DNA of 16,175 nucleotides from an uncultured Clostridia bacterium. GTDB taxonomy: Bacteria > Bacillota > Clostridia > Oscillospirales > Ruminococcaceae. Shown in pieces: positions 1 through 7,261 of this stretch (positions within the stretch are counted from its first letter, which is position 1; each line of letters begins with the position of its first letter). The stretch spans positions 1 to 16,175 of the forward strand of contig CALMXN010000306.1 in assembly GCA_937871145.1 (NCBI GenBank). The letters are read 5' to 3'. The notes below the pieces were generated by a model. The model was not told the DNA's origin and ran no database searches. It saw nothing but the letters and a program-made list of their open reading frames with translations. The translations under genes and the position numbers were made by a program.

Positions 1-916
1 ATGGATAAAGATATTTTTTGAGTTCTTTTTTATACTGTCCGTCAACAACATACTGTGCATTCTCATTCCACTTACCTGTCGGTATGCTGAAGGTAGCCGG
101 CTTGTCTGAATTGCTTATTATATTAATAAGTGATTTTTTTCTCGTGTTGTAATCTTCAAAGCTGATATTTGTTTTGCATTTTCCGGAAAGCTCACGGAAG
201 GTAGCGTCCATTTCCTTAATTATTCTGTCCTTTGATTTTACACTTTGATTTATAAGGTTTACACAAAGTGAAGCTATAAGCTCAGGCTTATCGGAAAGCT
301 TGCTTTCAGGGAATGGATATGAAATAATCTTCCTGACATCTTCACCCTTTAGCAGTTGTTTTGTGTCCCTTGGGGAAAATGTCGCCTGTTCATTTGTCTT
401 TTTGTCAGTATATTTTATCTCAAAAGGAACAGTATAATAAACTCCGCCAAGCTTATCAACAAAATATTCAATAGAATCCCTGTCGAGTAGCATATATCTC
501 TGCACATCGACCTCAAAAGTGTTTTCTACAGCATCACAGATTCCCTGTATGCCTTTTCTTTTATAAAAATCGGCTATTGTTCCTGTTGAAGCATCAACCT
601 TTGCCCATGTATCTGTTGATATCGGCACGCAGAAAATTGACTTGTTTGCTGAATCAAATCTCACCAACATTAATGTCTCAAGCTGTTCTTCATTCTCATA
701 TCCGAAAATTACATTAAGAGTATCATTATCATCTGAAATATTTTTTGTGGTGACTTCTTTGTCCTTTGGCTGTGGCTTATTGCTGATTACCTCTTTAAAA
801 AGGAATGAATCAATAATAAAATATGAAATCAATCCAAGAAAAGTCAGTGAAACAAGGATAGTTATCAAATATACCGTAACTTTATAGCTCGAAAAATATT
901 TTTTCTTTTTTTGCAA
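1..916 (-). CDS. LCP (LytR-CpsA-Psr) family-like membrane protein, partial at left edge
   Basis: The reading frame is open from a TTG start at 916 to the left edge, giving about 305 residues with no stop seen. A GGAG Shine-Dalgarno lies 8 nt upstream. Residues 1-12 are basic and cytoplasmic, and about 13-35 form one membrane anchor, so the rest should lie outside the cell. The region about 67-170 follows the LCP domain pattern: LNVIFG, a D-T-W segment at 102-104, and DKLGGV near 154-159. Known LCP enzymes transfer teichoic acids or other glycopolymers from lipid carriers to peptidoglycan. Here the usual PRDT motif reads STDT (100-103), and the G-D-x-R...R-D region reads GYENEEQLETLML, so the pyrophosphate-binding arginine and acidic residues look lost. 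It may be a non-catalytic paralogue. The family call is fairly sure; activity is doubtful. Confidence 0.68.
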   Translation of the reverse strand, partial: MQKKKKYFSSYKVTVYLITILVSLTFLGLISYFIIDSFLFKEVISNKPQPKDKEVTTKNISDDNDTLNVIFGYENEEQLETLMLVRFDSANKSIFCVPISTDTWAKVDASTGTIADFYKRKGIQGICDAVENTFEVDVQRYMLLDRDSIEYFVDKLGGVYYTVPFEIKYTDKKTNEQATFSPRDTKQLLKGEDVRKIISYPFPESKLSDKPELIASLCVNLINQSVKSKDRIIKEMDATFRELSGKCKTNISFEDYNTRKKSLINIISNSDKPATFSIPTGKWNENAQYVVDGQYKKELKKYLYP

Positions 917-1061
917 AGCGACCGCTCCTTTAATATCTGTATAATACTACATATATATTATATTTCCCAAACATAACAATTATTTATGCAGTATAAATTT
1001 TTCTTTTTGAAAAACAAGATATTAAAGGTCTTGCATTAAGGACTATAAAAGAGTAAAATAT

Positions 1062-1574
1062 TTATGTAAGTTTCTCCATTAGGGCGGGGATGATAAACAT
1101 TTCAAGCTTGTTTTTTTCAGCAAACCTGATTGTCTGGCCCGTACCGCTTGAATAATCGCTGACAACAGCAATTAACTTTGCTGAACGGTCAACCATATAT
1201 TCATTCCTTTTTTTCATACAATAAGGTGAGTATTTTTCACTGACATATACTATCTGGTCGGCGTGGTCTGTTATCCAGCCATAATCCCATCTGTCAACGC
1301 CCTTCCACCCGGAAGCAAAGCCTTTATAAGGCACTGCGCAGATAAGCTTTATCTGTGGGTTTGTTGTTTTAAGTTCAACAATATATTTTGCTGCCCAGAT
1401 ATCTATGCCTTTTGCCATACCTGAAATAAAAGTTGTATAGCCTTGTTCAACACTCCTGTCAATTTCAGCATAAAGCTTTGAAATCAATGACTTTACTTCA
1501 GAGATTGATATATCACCATTAAAAGGCAGTTTTTCAGGTCTGTGCCCTGTAAAGCAAACGGTTTTTTCCTTCAT
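1062..1574 (-). CDS. SLOG family protein (YpsA/DUF1273-like)
   Basis: This 170-residue protein starts with an ATG behind a GAGGG ribosome site. It opens with CFTGHRPEKL (residues 7-16), the hallmark of the YpsA/DUF1273 branch of the SLOG superfamily, a Rossmann-like fold related to DprA and LOG proteins. A second typical stretch, SGMAKGIDIWAA, follows near residue 51, and VPYKG near 81. SLOG domains are thought to bind nucleotide-derived ligands. B. subtilis YpsA has been linked to cell division and stress, but no reaction can be assigned here. The length fits a single-domain family member. A good promoter lies directly upstream (1600-1628), so the gene is probably monocistronic and divergent from alr. 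No clear terminator is seen after its stop. Confidence 0.85.
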   Translation of the reverse strand: MKEKTVCFTGHRPEKLPFNGDISISEVKSLISKLYAEIDRSVEQGYTTFISGMAKGIDIWAAKYIVELKTTNPQIKLICAVPYKGFASGWKGVDRWDYGWITDHADQIVYVSEKYSPYCMKKRNEYMVDRSAKLIAVVSDYSSGTGQTIRFAEKNKLEMFIIPALMEKLT

Positions 1575-1599
1575 ATTATACCCTCACATATTTTTTTAT

Positions 1600-1628
1600 A
1601 TTGTAGCATAACCTTCCATATTATTCAA
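1600..1628 (-). promoter_or_regulatory. Sigma-A type promoter for the SLOG gene
   Basis: On the minus strand TTGAAT (1623-1628) is followed after 17 nt by TACAAT (1600-1605). A TGC just before the -10 gives an extended -10 element. The predicted transcript start is about 20 nt upstream of the ATG at 1574. This is read by eye and not tested. Confidence 0.65.
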
Positions 1629-1665
1629 GTCCAACAAATTTGTGGAATTATGCAGAAAGGCTGTT

Positions 1666-2829
1666 ATGAAAAAGTTTTATAAAAGAGCTTGGGCTGAGAT
1701 TCATCTCGACCGATTAAAATACAATTATGACATCTGCAAGTCATATCTTTCAGGCAACACGCAGTTTATGGCAGTAGTAAAAGCAGATGCATACGGGCAC
1801 GGTGACAGCAAAGTTGCACCTTATCTTCAGTCGCTCGGCGTGAACTGGTTTGCGGTTTCAAATATATCTGAGGCCCTGCACTTAAGGCGTTCAGGAATAA
1901 CGAAAGAAATTTTCATTCTCGGCTATGTTCCACCAGAGGATGTTTCCGAGCTTATCGATAACAACATAATTGAAGCAATAACCTGCTTTGAGCACGCAAA
2001 GGCAATGTCTGATGCAATAACAGACGGACGAAAGCTTAGAACTCATATAAAAATCGATACAGGTATGGGCAGAATAGGGCTTAAGCACGATACAGTCAGC
2101 GGATACTGTGATGAAATTGAAAAAATTATCTCCCTTGAAAATATCGTTGTTGAAGGAATATTCACACACTTTGCTGTTGCTGACAGTGACAGCCCTGAAG
2201 ATATCGCATACACAGACAAACAGTCATCACTCATTATAAATATAAACAACGAGCTTAAAAACAGAGGTATTAATTTAAGTCAAATTCATTTCATGAACAG
2301 TGCAGGTGCAACATATCATAATAATAGCGAAAGCACACTTGCCCGCTTTGGAATTACTCTTTATGGTTTGCATCCGAATACAGCACTTGAATTGCCAAAA
2401 AAATTAAAACCTGTTATGGAGCTTAAAACTATTGTTTCCCATGTTAAAACTATAAATTCCGGGGATTTTGTAAGCTATGGCAGAACATACATAGCAGAAA
2501 AAACAACCAAGATAGCTTCCTTGACAATCGGCTATGCTGATGGGTATTCAAGACTTCTTTCATCAAAGGCTGATGTTCTTATTAATGGCAAGAGAGCTAA
2601 AATAGTCGGAAGAGTATGTATGGATCAGACTATGATTGATGTATCTGACATTGATGTTAAGGTCGGTGATGTTGCAACATTATTCGGCACAGACGGGAAT
2701 GAAACTATTACAGCAGATGACCTTGCTGATATATATGGTACAATCGGATATGAAATAGTATGTGGAATATCAAAACGTGTCCCAAGAATAATAATAAACA
2801 ACGGCGAAATAAAAGATATTCTTGACTGA
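1666..2829 (+). CDS. alr: Alanine racemase
   Basis: Interconverts L- and D-alanine with pyridoxal phosphate, supplying D-Ala for peptidoglycan. The PLP lysine is K39 in VVKADAYGHG. The second catalytic base is Y271 in FVSYGRTY, followed by TIGYADGYSR and VGRVCMDQ; all are family hallmarks, and K39 has the same number as in the Geobacillus enzyme. The protein is 387 residues, normal for the family. I chose ATG 1666 because AGAAAGG sits 5 nt upstream and the protein then begins right at the KRAWAEI strand. An in-frame GTG at 1642 would add eight residues but has no ribosome site. It is followed after 66 nt by the PII-like gene and then a terminator, so the two probably form one transcript. Confidence 0.96.
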   Translation: MKKFYKRAWAEIHLDRLKYNYDICKSYLSGNTQFMAVVKADAYGHGDSKVAPYLQSLGVNWFAVSNISEALHLRRSGITKEIFILGYVPPEDVSELIDNNIIEAITCFEHAKAMSDAITDGRKLRTHIKIDTGMGRIGLKHDTVSGYCDEIEKIISLENIVVEGIFTHFAVADSDSPEDIAYTDKQSSLIININNELKNRGINLSQIHFMNSAGATYHNNSESTLARFGITLYGLHPNTALELPKKLKPVMELKTIVSHVKTINSGDFVSYGRTYIAEKTTKIASLTIGYADGYSRLLSSKADVLINGKRAKIVGRVCMDQTMIDVSDIDVKVGDVATLFGTDGNETITADDLADIYGTIGYEIVCGISKRVPRIIINNGEIKDILD

Positions 2830-2895
2830 TAATTTATATTATACCTGTCAATACTTTTATTGCAAAACCAAATATGACTTTTCTGGAGGACATTT

Positions 2896-3231
2896 ATGAA
2901 ACTAATGGTGTTTGTACTTAATAAAGTTGATGTGCTGAATTTTCTTCTTGAGGATATGTCCAAAGCGGGAATCAAAGGCGCAACAATAATTAATTCGACA
3001 GGTATGGCAATGACACTGGCAAGACAGGAAAACAGCTTTATCGGTAGCTCTTTGAGAGCGTTTTTTGAGGTTGACCGTGATGACAACAGAACAATTCTTG
3101 CTGTTATTCACGATGACCAGCTCGAAACAGCAAGACAAGTAATTACCGACGTAGTAGGTGACTTGACCTTGCCAAACACGGGAATTCTTTTCACAGTGCC
3201 TCTTGATTTTGTTGAGGGCATAAGAGAATAA
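2896..3231 (+). CDS. Small PII-like protein
   Basis: This 111-residue soluble protein has a clear GGAGGA ribosome site and ATG start. The pattern MKLMVFVLNKVDVLNFLLEDM, then AGIKGATIINSTGM, then a central variable loop, then a C-terminal AVIHDDQLETARQVI resembles the ferredoxin-like fold of PII and PII-like signalling proteins, with the loop near residues 45-60 in the T-loop position. PII-type trimers bind adenine nucleotides or other small ligands and control a partner, often a transporter. It lacks the classical GlnB T-loop and uridylylation tyrosine motif, so it is not GlnB/GlnK proper. No partner is evident: its upstream neighbour is alr and the next gene is convergent. The fold call is moderate and the ligand is unknown. 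Confidence 0.55.
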   Translation: MKLMVFVLNKVDVLNFLLEDMSKAGIKGATIINSTGMAMTLARQENSFIGSSLRAFFEVDRDDNRTILAVIHDDQLETARQVITDVVGDLTLPNTGILFTVPLDFVEGIRE

Positions 3232-3233
3232 TT

Positions 3234-3266
3234 AAAGGCGGATTAATATCCGCCTTTTTGTTTTTT
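3234..3266 (+). terminator. Intrinsic terminator after the alr/PII-like unit
   Basis: AAAGGCGGAT (3234-3243) and ATCCGCCTTT (3248-3257) form a perfect 10-bp stem with a TAAT loop, followed by a T-rich run. It overlaps the stop of the convergent ABC gene and may slow transcription from that side too, although the reverse U-tract is weaker. Confidence 0.9.
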
Positions 3267-3948
3267 ATAAATCACTTGCAATTTTTCCGTCACTTATTCT
3301 GATAACTCTTGAAGCCTGCATTGCAACATTGACATCGTGCGTGATGAGAACGATTGTTATGCCTGTGCTGTTGAGGTCTTTTAATAAATCCATAACCTCT
3401 GTACCCGATTTTGTATCAAGATTACCCGTAGGCTCATCTGCAAGAATAATATCAGGGTGCCCTGCTATTGCTCTTGCTATTGCAACTCTTTGCTGCTGAC
3501 CGCCTGAAAGCTGATTCGGGCAATGACCAATTCTGTTTTCAAGAGAAACTCTTTCAAGTGCCTGACGGCTTTTCTTCATCCTGTCCTTTTTATTTTCCTT
3601 CCGGTAAATAAGAGGAAGCTCAACATTTTCGATTGCTGACAATCCTGAAATAAGATTAAAGCCCTGAAAAATAAAGCCGATTTTTCGGTTGCGTATATAT
3701 GAAAGCTCCTTGTCATTCATCGCTGAAACATTTTCACCGTTGAGAGTATAACTACCGTACGTCGGTGAGTCAAGACAGCCAATCATATTCATAAGTGTTG
3801 ACTTGCCCGAACCTGATGCACCTACAATTGCAACGAACTCGCCCTCTTTTATGGAAAGATCAACGCCGTTAAGTGCCCTTACTTCACTTTCACCCTGAAG
3901 ATAAATCTTGAATACATTTTCAAGCTGTATTAAATTGTTGTTATTCAT
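3265..3948 (-). CDS. ABC transporter ATP-binding protein, MacB/LolD type
   Basis: A 227-residue ATPase with every core motif: Walker A GASGSGKST (43-51), signature LSGGQQQRVAIARA, Walker B IILADEPTGNLD and a switch histidine in LITHD. The wording around Walker A and the ALNGVDLSIKEGEF lead-in are typical of the MacB/LolD/FtsE branch, which works with FtsX-like permeases in efflux of peptides or lipoproteins. AGGGGTGG lies 4 nt before the ATG. No permease gene is next to it: upstream is a divergent operon and downstream is the convergent PII-like gene. The permease must therefore be encoded elsewhere, or this ATPase serves several permeases. The substrate cannot be told from sequence. Confidence 0.9.
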   Translation of the reverse strand: MNNNNLIQLENVFKIYLQGESEVRALNGVDLSIKEGEFVAIVGASGSGKSTLMNMIGCLDSPTYGSYTLNGENVSAMNDKELSYIRNRKIGFIFQGFNLISGLSAIENVELPLIYRKENKKDRMKKSRQALERVSLENRIGHCPNQLSGGQQQRVAIARAIAGHPDIILADEPTGNLDTKSGTEVMDLLKDLNSTGITIVLITHDVNVAMQASRVIRISDGKIASDL

Positions 3949-4039
3949 AAAACCACCCCTTGTTACATCTATTATTATCCATTTTTAATAAATTATTTAT
4001 ATATGGGGAAAATTTTCTAATATATTTGTCTTTTTTCGC

Positions 4040-4068
4040 TTGACAACATTAGTAAAACGTGATACTGT
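4040..4068 (+). promoter_or_regulatory. Promoter of the natA-natB-traB unit
   Basis: A perfect TTGACA (4040-4045) is followed by weak -10 candidates: GATACT (4061-4066, spacing 15) or TACTGT (4063-4068, spacing 17). The -10 region runs into an inverted repeat (4064-4088). The weak -10 may reflect the operator sequence that overlaps it. Confidence 0.5.
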
Positions 4069-4088
4069 ATATGTATGCTATATACAGT
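4064..4088. promoter_or_regulatory. Inverted repeat, likely GntR/YtrA-type operator
   Basis: ACTGTATAT (4064-4072) and ATATACAGT (4080-4088) are perfect 9-bp arms separated by 7 nt. The repeat lies at the -10 and transcript start of the ABC exporter operon. This kind of TGTATA..TATACA palindrome is typical of YtrA-subfamily GntR repressors, which often control NatAB-like exporters. No GntR gene is found in the window. Repression by such a factor is inference. Confidence 0.55.
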
Positions 4089-4108
4089 TAGAAAAAGGAG
4101 ATGGAAAA

Positions 4109-4846
4109 ATGTCAACTGTTCTTGAAGTAAAAGAGCTGTCAAAAAAGTATGCAAAGGTACTTGCCGCTGACAGAGTAAGCTTTGACATACAAAAGGGCGA
4201 AATTTTTGCTCTTATCGGCCCGAATGGTGCAGGTAAAACAACCACAATCAGAATGATATCAACACTTCTTACACCAACAGGTGGAGATGCTATCGTAAAC
4301 GGCTTCAGTATTACTGAACATCCTGCGAAGGTAAGAGAAAACATTACATATCTTCCGGATGAAGCTGGTGCATACAAGACAATGACAGGTAAAGGTTATC
4401 TTGAATTTATGGCTTCAATCTTTACAACTGACCATGAACTTGCAAAAAAATATGTCGAAACCGCAACAGAAACCTGCGGGCTTGGTGAAAGACTCGGCGA
4501 AAAGATTGGTTCTTATTCAAGAGGTATGACAAGAAAACTTCTTCTTGCTCGTGCTGTAATGACAAGACCTGCTCTTGCTATTCTCGATGAACCTACATCA
4601 GGACTTGATATTATCAACGCACTTGAAATAAGAAAAATGATTAAGGACTTAGCCGCTGAGGGTATGTCATTCCTTTTAAGCTCACACAATATGCTTGAAA
4701 TCGAGTATGTTTCCGACAGAGTAGGAATTATCGCAAATGGTAAGCTGCTTATTATCGGAAAGACACAGGAACTCAAGGACAAATATAGTGCTAATAACCT
4801 TGAAGAAGTATTTGAAAGAGTGGTGACGGAACATGAAATTTTATAG
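4109..4846 (+). CDS. natA: ABC exporter ATP-binding protein, NatA-like
   Basis: This 245-residue ATPase carries Walker A GPNGAGKTT (37-45), signature YSRGMTRKLLLARA (serine-arginine-glycine in place of the usual SGG), Walker B LAILDEPTSGLD and the switch histidine in LLSSHNM. Order and wording match the NatA/CcmA group that powers ABC-2 exporters. The start chosen is ATG 4109, behind AAAAAGGAG; the longer in-frame extension to 4040 would place coding sequence over the promoter. Its 3' end overlaps natB by 14 nt, which points to translational coupling. NatAB of B. subtilis exports sodium ions, but homologues also export lipids, antibiotics or peptides, so the substrate stays open and the symbol marks similarity only. 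Confidence 0.88.
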   Translation: MSTVLEVKELSKKYAKVLAADRVSFDIQKGEIFALIGPNGAGKTTTIRMISTLLTPTGGDAIVNGFSITEHPAKVRENITYLPDEAGAYKTMTGKGYLEFMASIFTTDHELAKKYVETATETCGLGERLGEKIGSYSRGMTRKLLLARAVMTRPALAILDEPTSGLDIINALEIRKMIKDLAAEGMSFLLSSHNMLEIEYVSDRVGIIANGKLLIIGKTQELKDKYSANNLEEVFERVVTEHEIL

Positions 4847-6158
4847 TATTTTAAGAAAAGAAATTAAAGAACTTATGACAGTACAGACTATAATAAGCTT
4901 ATTCCTCACACTGTTTGTTTTCTATTTAATAGGTAATGTTATGTCAGGCGTAACAGATGACCTTGACAAAAAAGCAAAGACCATAACAATATGTGACCAG
5001 GATAAAAGCGAATTCTCAGGCCTTGTTATGAAAGCCCTTAAGGCAGATGAGGATATTACTGTTAAAGAAGTTAAACTTAATTCAACTGATTATCAGAAGG
5101 AACTTAGCGACCTTGACATTGACAGCGTAATTGTTATTCCAAAGGGTTTTGCTGACGATGTTCTTGTTAAAAATAAAAAAGCTGAGCTTATCAATGTTTC
5201 TTCAATGAAGACTATTTCAATGTCAGGAACAATTTCAAGCTCAACCTCAACAGCTGGTCTTGAGGCAATAAAAGAAGCTGTAAAGACAACACTTATGGCA
5301 GAAAAGAATATTAACTTAAACGATATTAAATTTATTCAGGATCCGGTTAAGCAGACGGATATTACTGTTGTTGGTGACAAGAGTGCAAAGGTTAACACAT
5401 CAGCACTCAGCGGATTGGTTTCAACACAGGGAATTTTCGTTCCTATCGTTATTTTCTTACTTATAATGTACGCTTCACAGATGATAATTTCTGCAATTGC
5501 GACAGAAAAAGTTGACAAGACACTTGAAACACTTCTTTCGGCTCCAGTATCAAGAGTATCTGTTCTGGCAGCAAAAATGCTTGCAGCTGCAATGGTTGCC
5601 GCACTTAATGCTGTTGTTTATATGATAGGTTTCTCAAGCTTTATGAATGGCATGACTGGTAAAGCAACTGAAGGAAGTGGCGATGTTTCAAAATATGTTT
5701 CTGAGCTTGGACTAAAACTTCAGGGTGCAGATTATGTATTCCTCGGAATGCAGATGTTCCTCACAATTCTGATTGCACTTTCAGTTTCACTTATTCTTGG
5801 CGCTCTCGCAAAAGACGTAAAGAGTGCACAGTCACTTATTATGCCTGTAATGTTTGCAGCAATGATTCCATATATGATAACACTGTTTATTGATGTTAAT
5901 TCACTATCAATCATACCAAAGCTTTTGATTTATGCAATTCCATTCACACATACATTTATTGCTGTTGATAACATACTCTTTGCTAAGGACGTTTTATTCT
6001 GGGGCGGATTTGCGTACCAGATTGTATTCCTCATAATATGTATGTTCTTTGCCGTACGTGTATTTATGACAGATAAACTGTTCACAATACGATTAAGCTT
6101 TGGTCAGAAGAAAGCGTTTTCCGGCAAAAAGGGTTTAAATTTATTTAAAAAGAACTAA
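4833..6158 (+). CDS. natB: ABC-2 type permease, NatB-like
   Basis: A 441-residue membrane protein forming the channel partner of the NatA-like ATPase just upstream. One membrane helix lies near residues 15-38. A roughly 160-residue extracytoplasmic region follows, rich in polar residues and with SVIVIPKGFADDVLVKN, a phrase typical of ABC-2 permeases. About six helices make up the C-terminal half (for example IFVPIVIFLLIMYASQMI, MFLTILIALSVSLILGAL and VFLIICMFFAVRVFM). The cytoplasmic EKVDKTLETLLSAPVSR loop is the standard ABC-2 coupling motif. The ATG lies inside the end of natA. The traB-like gene follows after 12 nt, so all three are probably transcribed together. Export substrate unknown. 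Confidence 0.88.
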   Translation: MKFYSILRKEIKELMTVQTIISLFLTLFVFYLIGNVMSGVTDDLDKKAKTITICDQDKSEFSGLVMKALKADEDITVKEVKLNSTDYQKELSDLDIDSVIVIPKGFADDVLVKNKKAELINVSSMKTISMSGTISSSTSTAGLEAIKEAVKTTLMAEKNINLNDIKFIQDPVKQTDITVVGDKSAKVNTSALSGLVSTQGIFVPIVIFLLIMYASQMIISAIATEKVDKTLETLLSAPVSRVSVLAAKMLAAAMVAALNAVVYMIGFSSFMNGMTGKATEGSGDVSKYVSELGLKLQGADYVFLGMQMFLTILIALSVSLILGALAKDVKSAQSLIMPVMFAAMIPYMITLFIDVNSLSIIPKLLIYAIPFTHTFIAVDNILFAKDVLFWGGFAYQIVFLIICMFFAVRVFMTDKLFTIRLSFGQKKAFSGKKGLNLFKKN

Positions 6159-6170
6159 AAGGTAAGTACT

Positions 6171-7160
6171 ATGAAAAAAATTAAATTTATTGTTCTTTCC
6201 CTTATGATTGTGATGTCTGTAATTTTTTCAGGCTGTTCAACAACTATCGGGAAAAAGGATAAGGAACCTGATTCATCTTCCTCTAAGGCAGACAGTTCGT
6301 CAGATATAGCAAGCGACAACAAGTTCTGTATGTGGGAAGTTACCTCAAAGGATTCAAAAGGAAAATTATATCTTTTCGGCTCGATCCACGCAGCAGACGA
6401 TTCAGTGTACCCACTTCCTTCGTTTGTGACTGATGCATTTGACAAGTCAGATTATCTTGCTGTTGAATGTGACATTGTTGCTTATGAAAAGGATTTAAAA
6501 AAGCAGATTGAAACGTCAACAGACCTTGCATATACTGACGGAACAACAATAAAAAACCACCTTGACGAAGACACATACGAAAAACTTAAGAAGCTTCTAT
6601 CCGACAACGATTCATATATGAGCTTGTATGACAGTATGAAACCAGCGGCATGGATGTCATTACTTGAAAATCTTGTTATCGAAAAATCAGGCTTATCACC
6701 TGACAACGGACTCGACAGAAACTTTCTTAACAAGGCAAAAAAAGAAGACAAGAAAATTCTAGAGGTTGAATCTGTTGAATTCCAGATGAATATGCTCACT
6801 GGCTTTTCAGATGATACTATAAATCTTCTGCTTAAATCGTACACAACACAGACTCTTGACGAGCAGGCTAAATCACTTAATGAACTTTACGCCGCATGGA
6901 AGTCAGGGGATATTGATAAGCTTTATCAGCTCGGTAACGGTTAAGCAGACCCTAAAGCAACTGCCAAAGAAAAAGAACTGTATGAAGAATACAACAAACA
7001 GATGCTTACAAACCGCAATAATGGTATGGTAACCAAAGCTCAGCAGTATCTTTCGGAAGATAAAAAATGCTTCTATGTTGTCGGCGCAATGCACATGGTC
7101 GGTAAGGACGGTATCGTTGAACAACTTAAAGCAAAAGGCTATGACGTAAAACGTATATAA
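6171..7160 (+). pseudogene. TraB/GumN family lipoprotein, interrupted by an in-frame TAA
   Basis: The frame encodes a 329-codon protein with a stop at codon 258 (TAA, 6942-6944). It starts with a lipoprotein signal peptide, lipobox FSGC with Cys22, then a serine-rich linker. The TraB/GumN start motif LYLFGSIHAADDSVYPLP follows, with DYLAVECD after it. Beyond the stop the same frame stays open for 71 codons and carries the matching C-terminal motif FYVVGAMHMVGKDG and a LKAKGYDV ending, which belongs to the same domain. Both His motifs (GSIH and GAMH) are needed in TraB-type putative metalloproteases, so the 257-residue product would lack one. A single-base change, such as GAA to TAA, or a sequencing error explains it. 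It follows natB by 12 nt, and a hairpin follows at 7171. Confidence 0.85.
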
Positions 7161-7170
7161 TTAAAAAAAT

Positions 7171-7195
7171 AACCGGTGGAATACTTCCGCCGGTT
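7171..7195 (+). terminator. Terminator-like hairpin after the traB-like gene
   Basis: AACCGGTGGAA (7171-7181) pairs with TTCCGCCGGTT (7185-7195), with one G-T wobble and a TAC loop, followed by a modest T-rich stretch (ACTTGATTTTC). The 11-bp GC-rich stem is strong and the U-tract is weak. It sits 10 nt after the second stop at 7160, which supports the view that the gene originally ended there. Confidence 0.7.
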
Positions 7196-7198
7196 ACT

Positions 7199-7226
7199 TG
7201 ATTTTCTGTCCTAAAAGGGTTATACT
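7199..7226 (+). promoter_or_regulatory. Promoter for the TatD-linked radical SAM gene
   Basis: TTGATT (7199-7204) and TATACT (7221-7226) lie 16 nt apart. Directly over the -10 is a perfect AT-only-core inverted repeat, CTATTATTT (7225-7233) and AAATAATAG (7240-7248), that could be an operator or chance in AT-rich DNA. GAAAGG (7248-7253), overlapping the last base of the repeat, is the ribosome site. Confidence 0.5.
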
Positions 7227-7261
7227 ATTATTTATTATCAAATAATAGAAAGGCTAAAAAT

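Noticed and set aside
1000..1030. Poly-T/poly-A hairpin (TTTTTC with GAAAAA) after the SLOG gene as a terminator
   Set aside because: The stem is only A-T pairs and has no proper U-tract; it is expected by chance in AT-rich DNA.
1642..1665. Longer alanine racemase from GTG 1642
   Set aside because: No ribosome site precedes it, while ATG 1666 has AGAAAGG at proper distance and matches the family start.
4040..4108. Longer NatA protein starting at 4040
   Set aside because: The extension would read through the -35, the operator and the ribosome site; ATG 4109 has a clear AAAAAGGAG.
6942..7160. Stop-codon readthrough or recoding at the TAA in the traB-like gene
   Set aside because: TAA is the ordinary stop in many other genes here, and no recoding signal is visible.
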